This document shows positions 17,815 through 25,704 of a stretch of 64,000 nucleotides of DNA, piece by piece. The DNA comes from Methylomonas rapida. Lineage in GTDB: Bacteria; Pseudomonadota; Gammaproteobacteria; Methylococcales; Methylomonadaceae. The position numbers and the translations under genes were made by a program. How positions within the stretch are numbered: the first letter of the stretch is position 1; each line of letters opens with the position of its first letter. Below the pieces are notes generated by a model. The model searched no databases. It was not told the DNA's origin and was given only the letters and a program-made list of their open reading frames with translations. Location: the NCBI RefSeq assembly GCF_024360925.2, contig NZ_CP113517.1, forward strand, positions 4,382,001 to 4,446,000, in the 5' to 3' direction.

Positions 17815-19152
17815 ATGAATACCGGCGACACCATAGCCGCCATCGCCACACCGCCGGGTAACGGCGGTGTCGGCATCATCCGCATTTCCGGCCCGGCTGT
17901 GTCCGATATAGCACGCCAAATTACCCGGAAATCGCTCAAACCCCGCTACGCGCAATTCTGTTGTTTTCATGATGCCGATGACAGCGTCATAGACTCTGGC
18001 TTGGCCCTGTATTTTCCAGGCCCTGCTTCGTTTACCGGCGAAGACACGCTGGAGTTGCAAGGCCATGGCGGCAGCGTCGTGCTGGATATGCTGTTGCGGC
18101 GGGTGTTAAGTCTTGGCGCAAGGCTGGCCAATGCCGGCGAATTCAGCCAACGCGCGTTCTTGAACAACAAAATCGATCTGGCGCAAGCCGAGGCCATCGC
18201 CGACTTGATCACCAGCGGCACCGAGCAAGCGGCACGCTCGGCCCAGCAATCGATGCAAGGGGTATTCTCCGCGCAAGTCAACGAACTGATAGACGAGTTG
18301 ATCGAGCTGAGGGTGTACATAGAAGCCGCGATAGATTTCGTCGATGAAGAGATCGATTTTCTGACCGACGGCATGGTAGCCGGCAAGATCGAGCAATTAC
18401 ACGGCAGAATCCGCGAAATTCACGCCACGGCCCAGCAAGGCCGCCTGCTGCACGACGGCATGACCGTGGTGCTGGCCGGCAAGCCGAACGCCGGCAAATC
18501 CAGTCTATTGAATGCGTTGGCGGGGCACGAGGCGGCCATCGTCACCGAAATCGCCGGCACTACCCGCGACGTGCTGCGTGAACGCATCCAGATCGACGGC
18601 ATGCCGCTGCATGTCATCGACACCGCCGGCCTGCGCGACAGCGACAACATCGTCGAACAGGAAGGCATACGCCGGGCCAGGCGCGAGATCGAAAACGCCG
18701 ATAAAGTCTTGCTGTTACTCGACCTGACCGATGGCGATCAGGCAACGTTGCGGGAGCAGCTGCCTGACGACATCGATGTGACCAGGGTGTTCAACAAAAT
18801 CGACTTGTGCGGGCAAACGCCGCGCATCGAGACGCGCGAGCATGGCGCCGACATTTACTTGTCCGCCAAAACCGGCGCCGGCCTGGATTTGCTGAAACAA
18901 CATCTAAAAAGCAGCGTCGGTTTTGGCGAAAGTACCGATAACGTCTTCATCGCCCGCCGCCGCCATCTGCAAGCCTTGGGCCAGGCGGAAAAATCGCTGG
19001 AAAACGCCTGTTTGCAATTGAGCAATCAATCTCCTGAACTGGTCGCGGAAGAACTCAGACAAGCACAAACCTGCCTCTCCGAAATCACTGGCGAATTCAC
19101 CTCGGATGATTTGCTGGGTGAGATCTTCGGCAGTTTTTGCATCGGAAAATAA
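17815..19152 (+). CDS. mnmE: tRNA uridine-5-carboxymethylaminomethyl(34) synthesis GTPase MnmE
   Basis: A 445-residue tRNA-modification GTPase. It has an N-terminal formyl-THF-binding domain, a G domain with P-loop [15 protein letters not shown]3 [21 protein letters not shown]4 NKID, and the invariant C-terminal FCIGK. It works with MnmG to modify U34 of certain tRNAs. It starts 3 nt after yidC. mnmG, which often follows, is absent here; instead an accessory block begins. Confidence 0.97.
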   Translation: MNTGDTIAAIATPPGNGGVGIIRISGPAVSDIARQITRKSLKPRYAQFCCFHDADDSVIDSGLALYFPGPASFTGEDTLELQGHGGSVVLDMLLRRVLSLGARLANAGEFSQRAFLNNKIDLAQAEAIADLITSGTEQAARSAQQSMQGVFSAQVNELIDELIELRVYIEAAIDFVDEEIDFLTDGMVAGKIEQLHGRIREIHATAQQGRLLHDGMTVVLAGKPNAGKSSLLNALAGHEAAIVTEIAGTTRDVLRERIQIDGMPLHVIDTAGLRDSDNIVEQEGIRRARREIENADKVLLLLDLTDGDQATLREQLPDDIDVTRVFNKIDLCGQTPRIETREHGADIYLSAKTGAGLDLLKQHLKSSVGFGESTDNVFIARRRHLQALGQAEKSLENACLQLSNQSPELVAEELRQAQTCLSEITGEFTSDDLLGEIFGSFCIGK

Positions 19153-19547
19153 CCATTGAACCCTAGCGCAACGAGCACGACAATCAAGCCAATGGTTGCC
19201 GATATAGGAGTAATCTATTGGCCGCGACCTAAAATGGCAAGTCGGCTGTAGTGCGCAATATCCCTTAAAGGCGGCAGCCGGCCAATACCTGACAGTCGGG
19301 GTCACTATCCAATTTCAATGATTAAGGCATCCAGTGCCCCTGTCGGCTGTCCGGTATTCAGCGAGCAAATTGACATTATCACTGCCTCAATTCGGCAATT
19401 TGAGACATTCAAGATGCTAAAAATGTTAGTTGTAAATGGCAAGTTTTAACTTGATTAAGTATGCTGGCATCGCGGAAATATGCTAGTCTCTCGGCTATTG
19501 TGGCCGCTCATGGTCTAGGCTAGATAAGTTTGATGGGAGTACGTTTG
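19153..19547. other. Intergenic region downstream of mnmE
   Basis: About 395 bp without a supported gene. Short GC-rich fragments (around 19200-19350) look like degraded intergenic repeats; the last ~150 bp are AT-rich and probably hold the promoter of the accessory operon, but no consensus -35/-10 pair is convincing. I saw no attachment site or tRNA. Confidence 0.5.
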
Positions 19548-19901
19548 ATGAATGGCAGAGATTTTGATGATGAACAAGTAAGTCCAATACTTGAAGCGTT
19601 AAGAAACTGGGCAGGTACTCATCCCGCACCAGATCAACCATTTTTTATCATTATGGACGATGACGATGACGATGACGATGACGACGATCAGGATAATAAT
19701 TATCACGAAAGATACGATCATCGTAGCAGGAACATTACACCAAATCAGTTTTTGAATGCAGTGGAGGATCAAACTAAGTTTGGTTCCCGGTTCTTGAGGT
19801 TTATCTTCGCTCAGGCAAAGATTTACGACAGGCGTGCAGAGGATTTTATCTGGTCTGCGGTTGAAGCTAATAAGAGACCAAATATCGAACAGGAGAGTTA
19901 G
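19548..19901 (+). CDS. Acidic poly-aspartate protein, first gene of trypco2/caspase-like cluster
   Basis: A 117-residue protein I do not recognise. An N-terminal helix (VSPILEALRNWAGT) leads to a strand (PFFIIMD) and a run of 11 aspartates encoded by a GAC/GAT tandem tract, then an Asn/Tyr/His-rich linker, then a helical C-terminus (TPNQFLNAVEDQTKFGSRFL). I chose the ATG at 19548 because GGGAG sits eight bases upstream. The stop is 2 nt before the start of the peptidase gene, so the genes are probably translationally coupled. Poly-Asp could bind Ca2+ or serve as a cleavage or regulatory segment; that is inference. Confidence 0.72.
   Translation: MNGRDFDDEQVSPILEALRNWAGTHPAPDQPFFIIMDDDDDDDDDDDQDNNYHERYDHRSRNITPNQFLNAVEDQTKFGSRFLRFIFAQAKIYDRRAEDFIWSAVEANKRPNIEQES
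19656..19688 (+). repeat. In-frame GAC/GAT microsatellite coding for Asp11
   Basis: Eleven consecutive Asp codons, mostly alternating GAC GAT, form an imperfect hexanucleotide repeat inside the acidic protein gene. Slippage by whole repeat units would change the length of the Asp run without a frameshift. Confidence 0.8.
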
Positions 19902-19957
19902 TGATGCCCAGCTCTATACTTATTATAGCCACTTGCTATGATGTGGGTACATATTAC

Positions 19958-21148
19958 CAGGGCAATCGCGCTTTGTAGCACTTGCACGGGCAAGGGGTTT
20001 AGTATAGCGATTTTGCCTAATATCCCAGATGCTCCCAGATCCAACCCCCTATTTTGCTGACCTCACAGACCCGCGGCGAGAGGGCAAAAACAAACTCCAC
20101 AAACTCACGGATATCGTGATGATCGTCTTATGCGCAGTATTGAGCGGCATCGAGGATTGGGTCGGCATGGAAGAGTTTGCCGAAGAAAAAGAAGATTGGC
20201 TGCGGACCTTTTTGGAATTACCGAATGGAATTCCCTCGCACGATACCCTGAGTAATGTCTTGGGCCGCCTGAATCCCCAAGCGTTTGCCGAGACCTTTCA
20301 ACGTTGGGTGCAGGCGGCATTGCCAAGCCTTTCAGGACAGCAAGTCTGTTTGGACGGCAAGACCTTGCGCGGCAGCCGCGAAGGGGATAAGGCCGTGCAT
20401 TTGATGAGCGCCTTTGCGGCTGAAGCGCGTTGGGTGTTGGCGCAACAGGCGGTGGATGAGAAGACTAACGAAATCAAGGCGATCCCCGATTTATTGTCGA
20501 TGTTGGACATCAAAGGAGCTCTGATCTCGATCGATGCCATGGGTTGTCAAAAAGCCATTGCGAAAACCATCGTTACGGCGCAAGCGGATTACGTGTTGGC
20601 ACTGAAGGATAATCATCCGAACCTTTGCGAGGATGTCAGGTTGTGGCTGGATACTGAAAATGCCAACGACCGCTTACCGGTCTACGAAACCATCGACAAA
20701 GATCACGGTCGCCTGGAAATACGCCGTTACAGCTTGAGTAGCGAGATTGCTTGGTTGACGCAAAAACCTGACTGGGCCGGGCTACAAGCCATTGGTCGGG
20801 TTGAATCGATTCGCACCCTCGGTGACAAGACCTCGGTTGAGTGTCGCTACTATTTGTGTTCGTTTACGGATTTGCAGCGCTTTGCCGAAGGGGTACGGCA
20901 GCATTGGGCGATAGAAAATTCCCAGCACTGGGTGCTGGATGTGCAGTTTGGCGAAGATGCGAATCGCGCCAGAACAGATCATTCCGCCGAAAACTTGGCG
21001 TTGATGCGACGGATGGCACTCAATTTACTACGAAATAACGGACCTACTAAAGACAGCTTGAAGCGCCGCAAGTTGCGAGCATGTTTGAACGATAACTATC
21101 GCTTTAAATTACTCTTCGGAACATCTGCAACATAGCGCGATTGCCCTG
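19958..21148 (+). mobile_element. ISAs1-family insertion sequence, 1191 bp
   Basis: Complete IS with terminal inverted repeats: left end CAGGGCAATCGCGCT (19958-19972), right end the exact complement (21134-21148), with similarity continuing imperfectly inward. It is flanked by a 10-bp direct target duplication TACATATTAC (19948-19957 and 21149-21158), as expected for ISAs1-family transposition. It contains one transposase gene. The exact duplication suggests a recent insertion. Confidence 0.95.
20029..21135 (+). CDS. ISAs1-family transposase
   Basis: A 368-residue DDE transposase. The N-terminus has the family pattern DLTDPRREGKNKLHKLTDIV; the core has VCLDGKTLRGSREG (first Asp), LISIDAMGCQKAIA (second Asp), ALKDNHPNL, and the late HWAIENSQHWVLDVQFGEDA region carrying the catalytic Glu. 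The frame is intact, so the element may still be active. The stop codon overlaps the right inverted repeat. Confidence 0.96.
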   Translation: MLPDPTPYFADLTDPRREGKNKLHKLTDIVMIVLCAVLSGIEDWVGMEEFAEEKEDWLRTFLELPNGIPSHDTLSNVLGRLNPQAFAETFQRWVQAALPSLSGQQVCLDGKTLRGSREGDKAVHLMSAFAAEARWVLAQQAVDEKTNEIKAIPDLLSMLDIKGALISIDAMGCQKAIAKTIVTAQADYVLALKDNHPNLCEDVRLWLDTENANDRLPVYETIDKDHGRLEIRRYSLSSEIAWLTQKPDWAGLQAIGRVESIRTLGDKTSVECRYYLCSFTDLQRFAEGVRQHWAIENSQHWVLDVQFGEDANRARTDHSAENLALMRRMALNLLRNNGPTKDSLKRRKLRACLNDNYRFKLLFGTSAT

Positions 21149-21751
21149 TACATATTACACGCATTCATGGGCCAAAACTCTTCAAGAGGACTCGATGCGA
21201 AAAGGACACAATTGCATATTGCTGGATGCCGAATCTTTGTGCCATTCTGGATCGACTCTAAGAGAGGCAATCGAGCGAGTTGACTACGTAATATTTTATG
21301 GGCACGGCCTCCGGGATCAATGGACTGCGATGCCTTCGAGTTCTAGTGCGGGTGGTGTAGCAGAACGTCCATTGATCGACACTAATAATGTGAGCGTCCT
21401 TGATGGACGACAGGTTTATGCGGGGTGCTGTCATTCCCTGACCCAATTAGGTCAAAGTTTCGTAACGATATGTTCTGGCGAGTATGTCGGATATTCACAA
21501 CGATTTCAGTTTGAGACTACGAACCATCGAGATTTTAGCGCTGTCGTTAACACGTCTGTCATGGCCTATGTTGCAGGGGACTCCGCCAGCAAGGTTGCAA
21601 CAGCCTTAGCCAATGACTGGGATAGACTGCGTGACGATTTCGTTGCTGGTAGACTACGGACGCGACCAAATGCAATCATGGCTGCTCAATGTGCTGACGA
21701 TAATAGCCAACGTGTAGGAAGTTTACCTTAAGTTATATTAGGAGTAAGAGC

Positions 21752-22252
21752 ATGATCGACAAGATGGAAGAAACAGCAACTAGCATAGCACTGACGGATG
21801 TGGTGGATTCATTTCGAACGGCACTTGGGATTGTGAAGGCTCGAACGCGTGGAGATTTGAAAATCACTCTTACGAAAGTCGATTTGTGTCTAAAAGTCGA
21901 AAGTAAAACCGAAGCCAAAGCGGGAGGTAAATTCGTCTACTTTGTGCCAATTGAGGTTGGAGGAAGCCATGAGTCAACAAAGACACATCAACTCATACTG
22001 TCGCTTATCCCAAGCCCCGCAGCTGCTGATCTTGGAAAAGCGGAGGCCGAGGAATTGGCCGATGCAATTGTAGACCTTGCTGCTGCGGCTGTTGATATTA
22101 AGCAGCGTGTTGCAAAGGATTTCCAGCTTGACACCTTCAGCATTTCAGTCGATGTTGGTGTGTCCCGAGGGGGGAAGCTACAGGTCATCGTGGGAGGGGG
22201 GAAATCAACAGGAACATATCATAAAATCGACCTTTCATTTAGAACTCGGTGA
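21752..22252 (+). CDS. Trypco2-like domain protein
   Basis: A 166-residue protein resembling the trypsin-co-occurring domain 2 (trypco2) family. It has an N-terminal helix (SIALTDVVDSFRTALGIVKA), strands (DLKITLTKVDLCLKVES), a segment with lysine/glycine, and a strand preceded by a His (THQLILSLIPSP). It then has an Ala-rich helix and a second, basic beta-rich half. Trypco domains were described computationally next to trypsin-like and caspase-like peptidases in predicted conflict systems (Aravind group). TAGGAG precedes the ATG at 21752. The gene starts 20 nt after the interrupted peptidase gene. Confidence 0.68.
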   Translation: MIDKMEETATSIALTDVVDSFRTALGIVKARTRGDLKITLTKVDLCLKVESKTEAKAGGKFVYFVPIEVGGSHESTKTHQLILSLIPSPAAADLGKAEAEELADAIVDLAAAAVDIKQRVAKDFQLDTFSISVDVGVSRGGKLQVIVGGGKSTGTYHKIDLSFRTR

Positions 22253-22593
22253 GGAAATCGAGGTCATGGCGGTGGGGCGATACCACCACATCAACATCGG
22301 ATAACCAGTAATTGATCATCTGGATTGTAAGCGCCTGACCTCGCTACTTAGCCCATATATTGCGGTCGTTGGGTGATGCCAACAATGGCTGCTTTATAGA
22401 CCTCCAGTTCGCCGATTCTGGATTAGTATGACTGGCCGGTTCGGAGAATCGCGACTGGCAGCAACGGGTCGGTCTTTGTCAGTCAAGTCGCTACTGATAC
22501 CTATGACGAAAAATAACCAGTCCAGAAAAAGTTGGTTTGTCGGGGATAATTGTAGGTTGCAACAGTCAGGTCTTGGTGTCACCGGTTTTGGCG
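22253..22593. other. Intergenic region after trypco2 gene
   Basis: About 340 bp between the trypco2-like gene and the convergent META-domain gene. I see no gene, no clear terminator hairpin and no second IS end. Composition is mixed, with short fragments that could be decayed coding sequence. Confidence 0.5.
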
Positions 22594-23085
22594 TTATTTG
22601 AGATAAACCGCCTCAAACAGCAATATCGATTGATTTTGCTCGTCGTATAAAGTCAGTCTCTCGCCTTGTATTGAATATCGCCGGACTTTATTCAGTGCAT
22701 CAAGAAAAGTGCTTTCTAGCTCCATAGTCTCGGCGCACGCCATCCTGGTCGTTGCCAAATTTCTGAATTCCAAACGATCATTGTTCCGTTTGTATCCCCC
22801 CGAAAACCGATTACAGCCGGAAAAGCCATGGACATGGTTTTCCCCGCCGCCTGTAATCAGGCTGATCTCTTTCCCCCCGGCGTCCAGTGCTGCGGGCTTG
22901 CCATTCATTTCCAGGAGTTTCCAATACGTGTTGACCAGACTCGCATCGGGTTTACTGGCTTCTGCTTGCATGGGAGGTGTCGCCACATGGGCGGCATCGT
23001 TATTAGCTGCGCAACCAAACAGGGAAAACACGGGTAGGCAGGCAAAGACCAGAGCTTGTTTGTACCTCGGGCGATATGGCGTCAT
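22594..23085 (-). CDS. META-domain (HslJ-like) lipoprotein
   Basis: A 163-residue lipoprotein with lipobox SLFGC (Cys25) and one META domain: NTYWKLLEMNGKPA, HGFSGCNRFSGGYKRNNDRL, and TRMACAETMELESTFLDALN. HslJ in E. coli is an outer-membrane or periplasmic META protein tied to heat shock and novobiocin resistance. It starts 22 nt after the XRE regulator gene stop on the same strand, so the two are probably one operon. Confidence 0.87.
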   Translation of the reverse strand: MTPYRPRYKQALVFACLPVFSLFGCAANNDAAHVATPPMQAEASKPDASLVNTYWKLLEMNGKPAALDAGGKEISLITGGGENHVHGFSGCNRFSGGYKRNNDRLEFRNLATTRMACAETMELESTFLDALNKVRRYSIQGERLTLYDEQNQSILLFEAVYLK

Positions 23086-23107
23086 CTAAATTCTCCGGTT
23101 AAAAAAG

Positions 23108-23353
23108 CTATGGCCGTTTGTCCTCTTCAGGGAGCAAGTCGGTTACGCTGCAATTCAAGGCTTTGGCCAGCTTTCGCAAGGCTTCGACCGAAATGTTATG
23201 CGCCGTCCCATTCTCCAATTTGCTGATCATGGATTGGGTCACGCCGGAACGCTCCTCAAGCTCTTGTTGAGTAAAGCCAAGTTCTAGGCGTCTTTCCTTC
23301 AAGATATTGCCGACATGCATCAGATTCATGGGCATAATGAAAACCGTCGGCAT
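23108..23353 (-). CDS. XRE-family helix-turn-helix regulator
   Basis: An 81-residue DNA-binding protein that is almost only a Cro/C1-type HTH: LGFTQQELEERSGVTQSMIS then KLENGTAHNISVEALRKLAK. The tail DLLPEEDKRP is typical of small XRE repressors. The start is unsure: ATG 23353, 23335, 23329 and 23320 are in frame and none has a clear ribosome site. Because a TATAAT box covers 23352-23357 on this strand, 23329 (MNLMHVGNILKERR) is the likelier start. It probably represses itself through the palindrome just upstream. Confidence 0.88.
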   Translation of the reverse strand: MPTVFIMPMNLMHVGNILKERRLELGFTQQELEERSGVTQSMISKLENGTAHNISVEALRKLAKALNCSVTDLLPEEDKRP

Positions 23354-23355
23354 TA

Positions 23356-23371
23356 TATGAATTTATTCATA
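23356..23371. promoter_or_regulatory. Candidate XRE operator overlapping a -10 box
   Basis: A perfect inverted repeat TATGAAT-TT-ATTCATA lies directly upstream of the XRE gene and overlaps a TATAAT on the minus strand (23352-23357). The position is ideal for autorepression of the XRE-META operon. Confidence 0.55.
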
Positions 23372-23503
23372 ACCAAGGGAATAGCCGCCGAAGCGACTCT
23401 GTTACAGGTTTACTTGATTACCAAGAGGAAATACGGGGGGATGCCGCAGCCCTAAAGATCCCGTCATAATGGTAGTTTTACGACACAACTCAAGCCAACA
23501 GAG

Positions 23504-23686
23504 ATGAAAGAAACGATTGTCTCGTTAGTCGCGTTTACAGAAGAGTTATCGGAATTGATTACCTGCTTGGTGAAACAAATTCCCTATGACCATCGACGTC
23601 AGGCGATGGAAGATGTTGTGCAAACCTTGCGGGAAGGGAAATCGCGAAAAGCCGAGGACCGGCTCGCCACGAACAGCTTGACCTAA
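23504..23686 (+). CDS. Small hypothetical helical protein
   Basis: A 60-residue predicted protein that I do not recognise. It is mostly helical, with a leucine/valine-rich N-terminal half (VSLVAFTEELSELITCLVKQ) and a charged C-terminal half. Only a weak purine-rich site precedes the ATG. It lies alone between divergent XRE and the DnaA-box region. Confidence 0.45.
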   Translation: MKETIVSLVAFTEELSELITCLVKQIPYDHRRQAMEDVVQTLREGKSRKAEDRLATNSLT

Positions 23687-23689
23687 TGG

Positions 23690-24118
23690 CATTGACTCCT
23701 TAAAACCGCGACCGCTCAAAAATAGCGATCAAACCCACGCATTTTTGGTATTGATTTTCCCGCCGGCTTACAGCTTATGCACAATGCGCTCAACCGTGAC
23801 CATCAGTGCAAAAACGCCGCAGACACCGAAGAAAATACATGTCACAAAAACAATTATATGATTGTTTTATATAGCATGATTTTTAATAAAGGCACTCTAA
23901 ATCCTGATCGGCGCAGTGGAATCGACAAAGATGCTCAACAACTTTAACCAGCTTACCCACAGAGTTATCCACAGAATTTGCGATTGATCCCGTTTTTATC
24001 CGTTTGCAATATATGCCACCAAGGTAAAGCGCGTTATCTCGTCAAGGTTTGCTAGAATGCCGGCAAGCTTGCACTTTATGCCACTGCCCACCATCCACCG
24101 CTTAAAAAAGGAGGCTTC
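23690..24118. other. Non-coding region with DnaA boxes and an AT-rich stretch
   Basis: About 430 bp with no gene. On the + strand it holds TTATGCACA (23775-23783), TTACCCACA (23953-23961, one mismatch) and a perfect TTATCCACA (23965-23973). Between them 23845-23890 is only about 15% G+C. This resembles a replication-origin or DnaA-regulated element and is discussed in the findings. Confidence 0.5.
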
Positions 24119-24298
24119 ATGTCGACCGTGGAAAGCATCGTTCTTGGCGCCCTGGCCATTTTATTGCTCTTCTGGATGCAGCCCGGCATAAAGGCCGCGA
24201 TGACGCGAAGCAAACAAGCTACCGCCGACTGGCCGAGCTTGATCGTGCCTATCGGCATGGTTGTAATATTCGTGCTTTTTCTAATAGCAATGGTTTGA
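24119..24298 (+). CDS. Small two-helix membrane protein
   Basis: A 59-residue protein. Two hydrophobic segments (VLGALAILLLFWM and LIVPIGMVVIFVLFLIAMV) flank a short basic loop (KAAMTRSKQATADW). A strong AAAAAAGGAGG ribosome site lies four to five bases upstream of the ATG, and the stop is one base before darP, so it is very likely translated. Family unknown. Confidence 0.72.
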   Translation: MSTVESIVLGALAILLLFWMQPGIKAAMTRSKQATADWPSLIVPIGMVVIFVLFLIAMV

Positions 24299-24299
24299 A

Positions 24300-24893
24300 A
24301 TGATCGAAGAAGAATATTTTCCAGAAGACGAGGACGAGGAAGCCGAGTATTACGCGATACGTCCGAATAAAACGCAGATAAAAAAAGAAATTGCGGCAAT
24401 TTTCGCAATGGCCGAGGAAATTTCCGAGCTGGCCCCCGCGCAAATCGCGGAATTCGAATTGCCCGAGAAGATTGTATCCGCGTTGTTGGATGCGGGCAAA
24501 ATGGGAAAAAACGCCGCACGCAAGCGTTTATTGAAATTCATCACCGCCCAACTGAGAGCGCTGGACACCGAGGCCGTGCAAGAAAAACTGGCCAGAATGA
24601 AAAATAAAAGCGCTCACGCCGTCAGGGAGCATCACCAGGCCGAGCGTTGGCGTGATCGATTGCTCTCGGATACCGGCAATCAGCAGTTAACGCTATTGAT
24701 CGGCGAATATCCCGATGCGGACAGCCAGCACTTGCGCCAACTGCAGCGAAATGCCCAGAAAGAAACCAAGGAGGGCAAACCGCCCAAGTCGGCCCGCCTG
24801 TTATACAAATATCTAAAAGACGTGATTACAGCTCAAGCAGGCCATGAGGCCACTTATGCAGACGAGGAAATGGATAGCGACGAAGAGCAATAA
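24300..24893 (+). CDS. darP: Ribosome-associated protein DarP (YjgA, DUF615)
   Basis: A 197-residue acidic-then-basic protein. The core KTQIKKEIAAIFAMAEEISE ... GKMGKNAARKRLLKFITAQL ... NAQKETKEGKPPKSARLLYK matches the YjgA family, which helps late 50S assembly in E. coli. Both ends are very acidic here. It immediately follows the small membrane protein gene. Confidence 0.93.
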   Translation: MIEEEYFPEDEDEEAEYYAIRPNKTQIKKEIAAIFAMAEEISELAPAQIAEFELPEKIVSALLDAGKMGKNAARKRLLKFITAQLRALDTEAVQEKLARMKNKSAHAVREHHQAERWRDRLLSDTGNQQLTLLIGEYPDADSQHLRQLQRNAQKETKEGKPPKSARLLYKYLKDVITAQAGHEATYADEEMDSDEEQ

Positions 24894-24912
24894 TCAGGCC
24901 TCATCCAGATCA

Positions 24913-24947
24913 GGCATTTGCCCCGAATTTGCCCAAAAGCAAATGCC
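24913..24947. terminator. Hairpin between convergent darP and mtgA
   Basis: A perfect 9-bp inverted repeat GGCATTTGC / GCAAATGCC with a 17-nt loop lies 20 nt after darP. No strong T-tract follows, so termination is only probable. Confidence 0.4.
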
Positions 24948-24966
24948 GGGGCGGATGGCAATCCGT

Positions 24967-25704
24967 TTAAAAAGCCAAATTATGCATTTGCCGCAAAATC
25001 CAGCTTTGGCGGCGCAGTAAATACGCCGAAGGACGGTCGGCTTTCAAAATCTTCGGATTCGGTAAGGTAGCCGCGAGCAACGCAGCCTGGCTGGCGGAAA
25101 GTCGCTGGGCGGAAATGCCGAAATAATGCCGGCTGGCGGCTTCGATGCCGTATAAATGGTCACCGAATTCGGCAATATTCAGATACATCTCCAAAATTCT
25201 CGCCTTGCTCCACAGCGTTTCAATCAAGAACGTAAACCAAACTTCCAAAGCCTTACGGCCAAAATTTCTCGCCGGACTCAAAAACAAGTTTTTCGCCACC
25301 TGTTGACTTATCGTGCTGGCGCCGCGCATTTTGCCGCCATGCGAATTGTGCTTGTACGCCTTGTAAATCGCATCGAAATCAAAACCGTGATGCTGATAGA
25401 AACGCTGATCCTCGGCCGCGATCACGGCCATAAAGGCATGTTTGGAAATATGGTTTCGGTTCATCCAACGCTGATCTATCTCCATATAACCATTGCCCGC
25501 AACCAAATCGTCAATATGCTGATGCAGCATGAAGGCAGATGTCGGCGCCGGTAAAAAACGCAACACGCCGACCAGCATCACGGAACCGGCGACCAATGCC
25601 AACGCGGCATAAGCCAGAAATTGCTTGATACGTTTTGAAAACGAAAGCGAATTTCCAAAATTTGCCGGTGATTGCCGATAGCGGGAAGGACGAGAGCGAC
25701 TCAA
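24967..25704 (-). CDS. mtgA: Monofunctional biosynthetic peptidoglycan transglycosylase
   Basis: A GT51 glycosyltransferase that polymerises lipid II. The 245-residue protein has one N-terminal membrane helix (about 27-50), the catalytic motif EDQRFYQHHGFDFDAI, then RGASTISQQVAKNLFLSP and RILEMYLNIAEFG. The only start that keeps the full leader is a TTG at 25704 without a clear ribosome site, so the exact N-terminus is unsure. Confidence 0.94.
   Translation of the reverse strand: MSRSRPSRYRQSPANFGNSLSFSKRIKQFLAYAALALVAGSVMLVGVLRFLPAPTSAFMLHQHIDDLVAGNGYMEIDQRWMNRNHISKHAFMAVIAAEDQRFYQHHGFDFDAIYKAYKHNSHGGKMRGASTISQQVAKNLFLSPARNFGRKALEVWFTFLIETLWSKARILEMYLNIAEFGDHLYGIEAASRHYFGISAQRLSASQAALLAATLPNPKILKADRPSAYLLRRQSWILRQMHNLAF

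Larger units (their letters stand above)
19904..21731 (+). pseudogene. Caspase-like (clan CD) peptidase gene interrupted by an ISAs1-family element
   Basis: The gene begins at ATG 19904 (AGGAG at 19891) and runs 18 codons to 19957, where an IS is inserted. After the IS and its duplicated TACATATTAC, the same frame resumes at 21159 and ends at 21731. Joining the parts gives 208 residues: strand ILIIATCYD, then NCILLDAESL, then VDYVIFYGHGLRDQW with candidate catalytic His67, then VLDGRQVYAGCCHS with candidate Cys108 or Cys109. This strand-His-strand-Cys order fits caspase/CHAT-type peptidases. The exact family is not certain. The IS removes the native start from the rest, so this copy is probably inactive unless the 3' part restarts internally, for example at ATG 21195. 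Confidence 0.75.

Noticed and set aside
21141..21731. Open frame starting in the IS end as a complete gene
   Set aside because: Its TTG start lies inside the IS inverted repeat; the frame is the 3' part of the interrupted peptidase gene, whose real start is at 19904.
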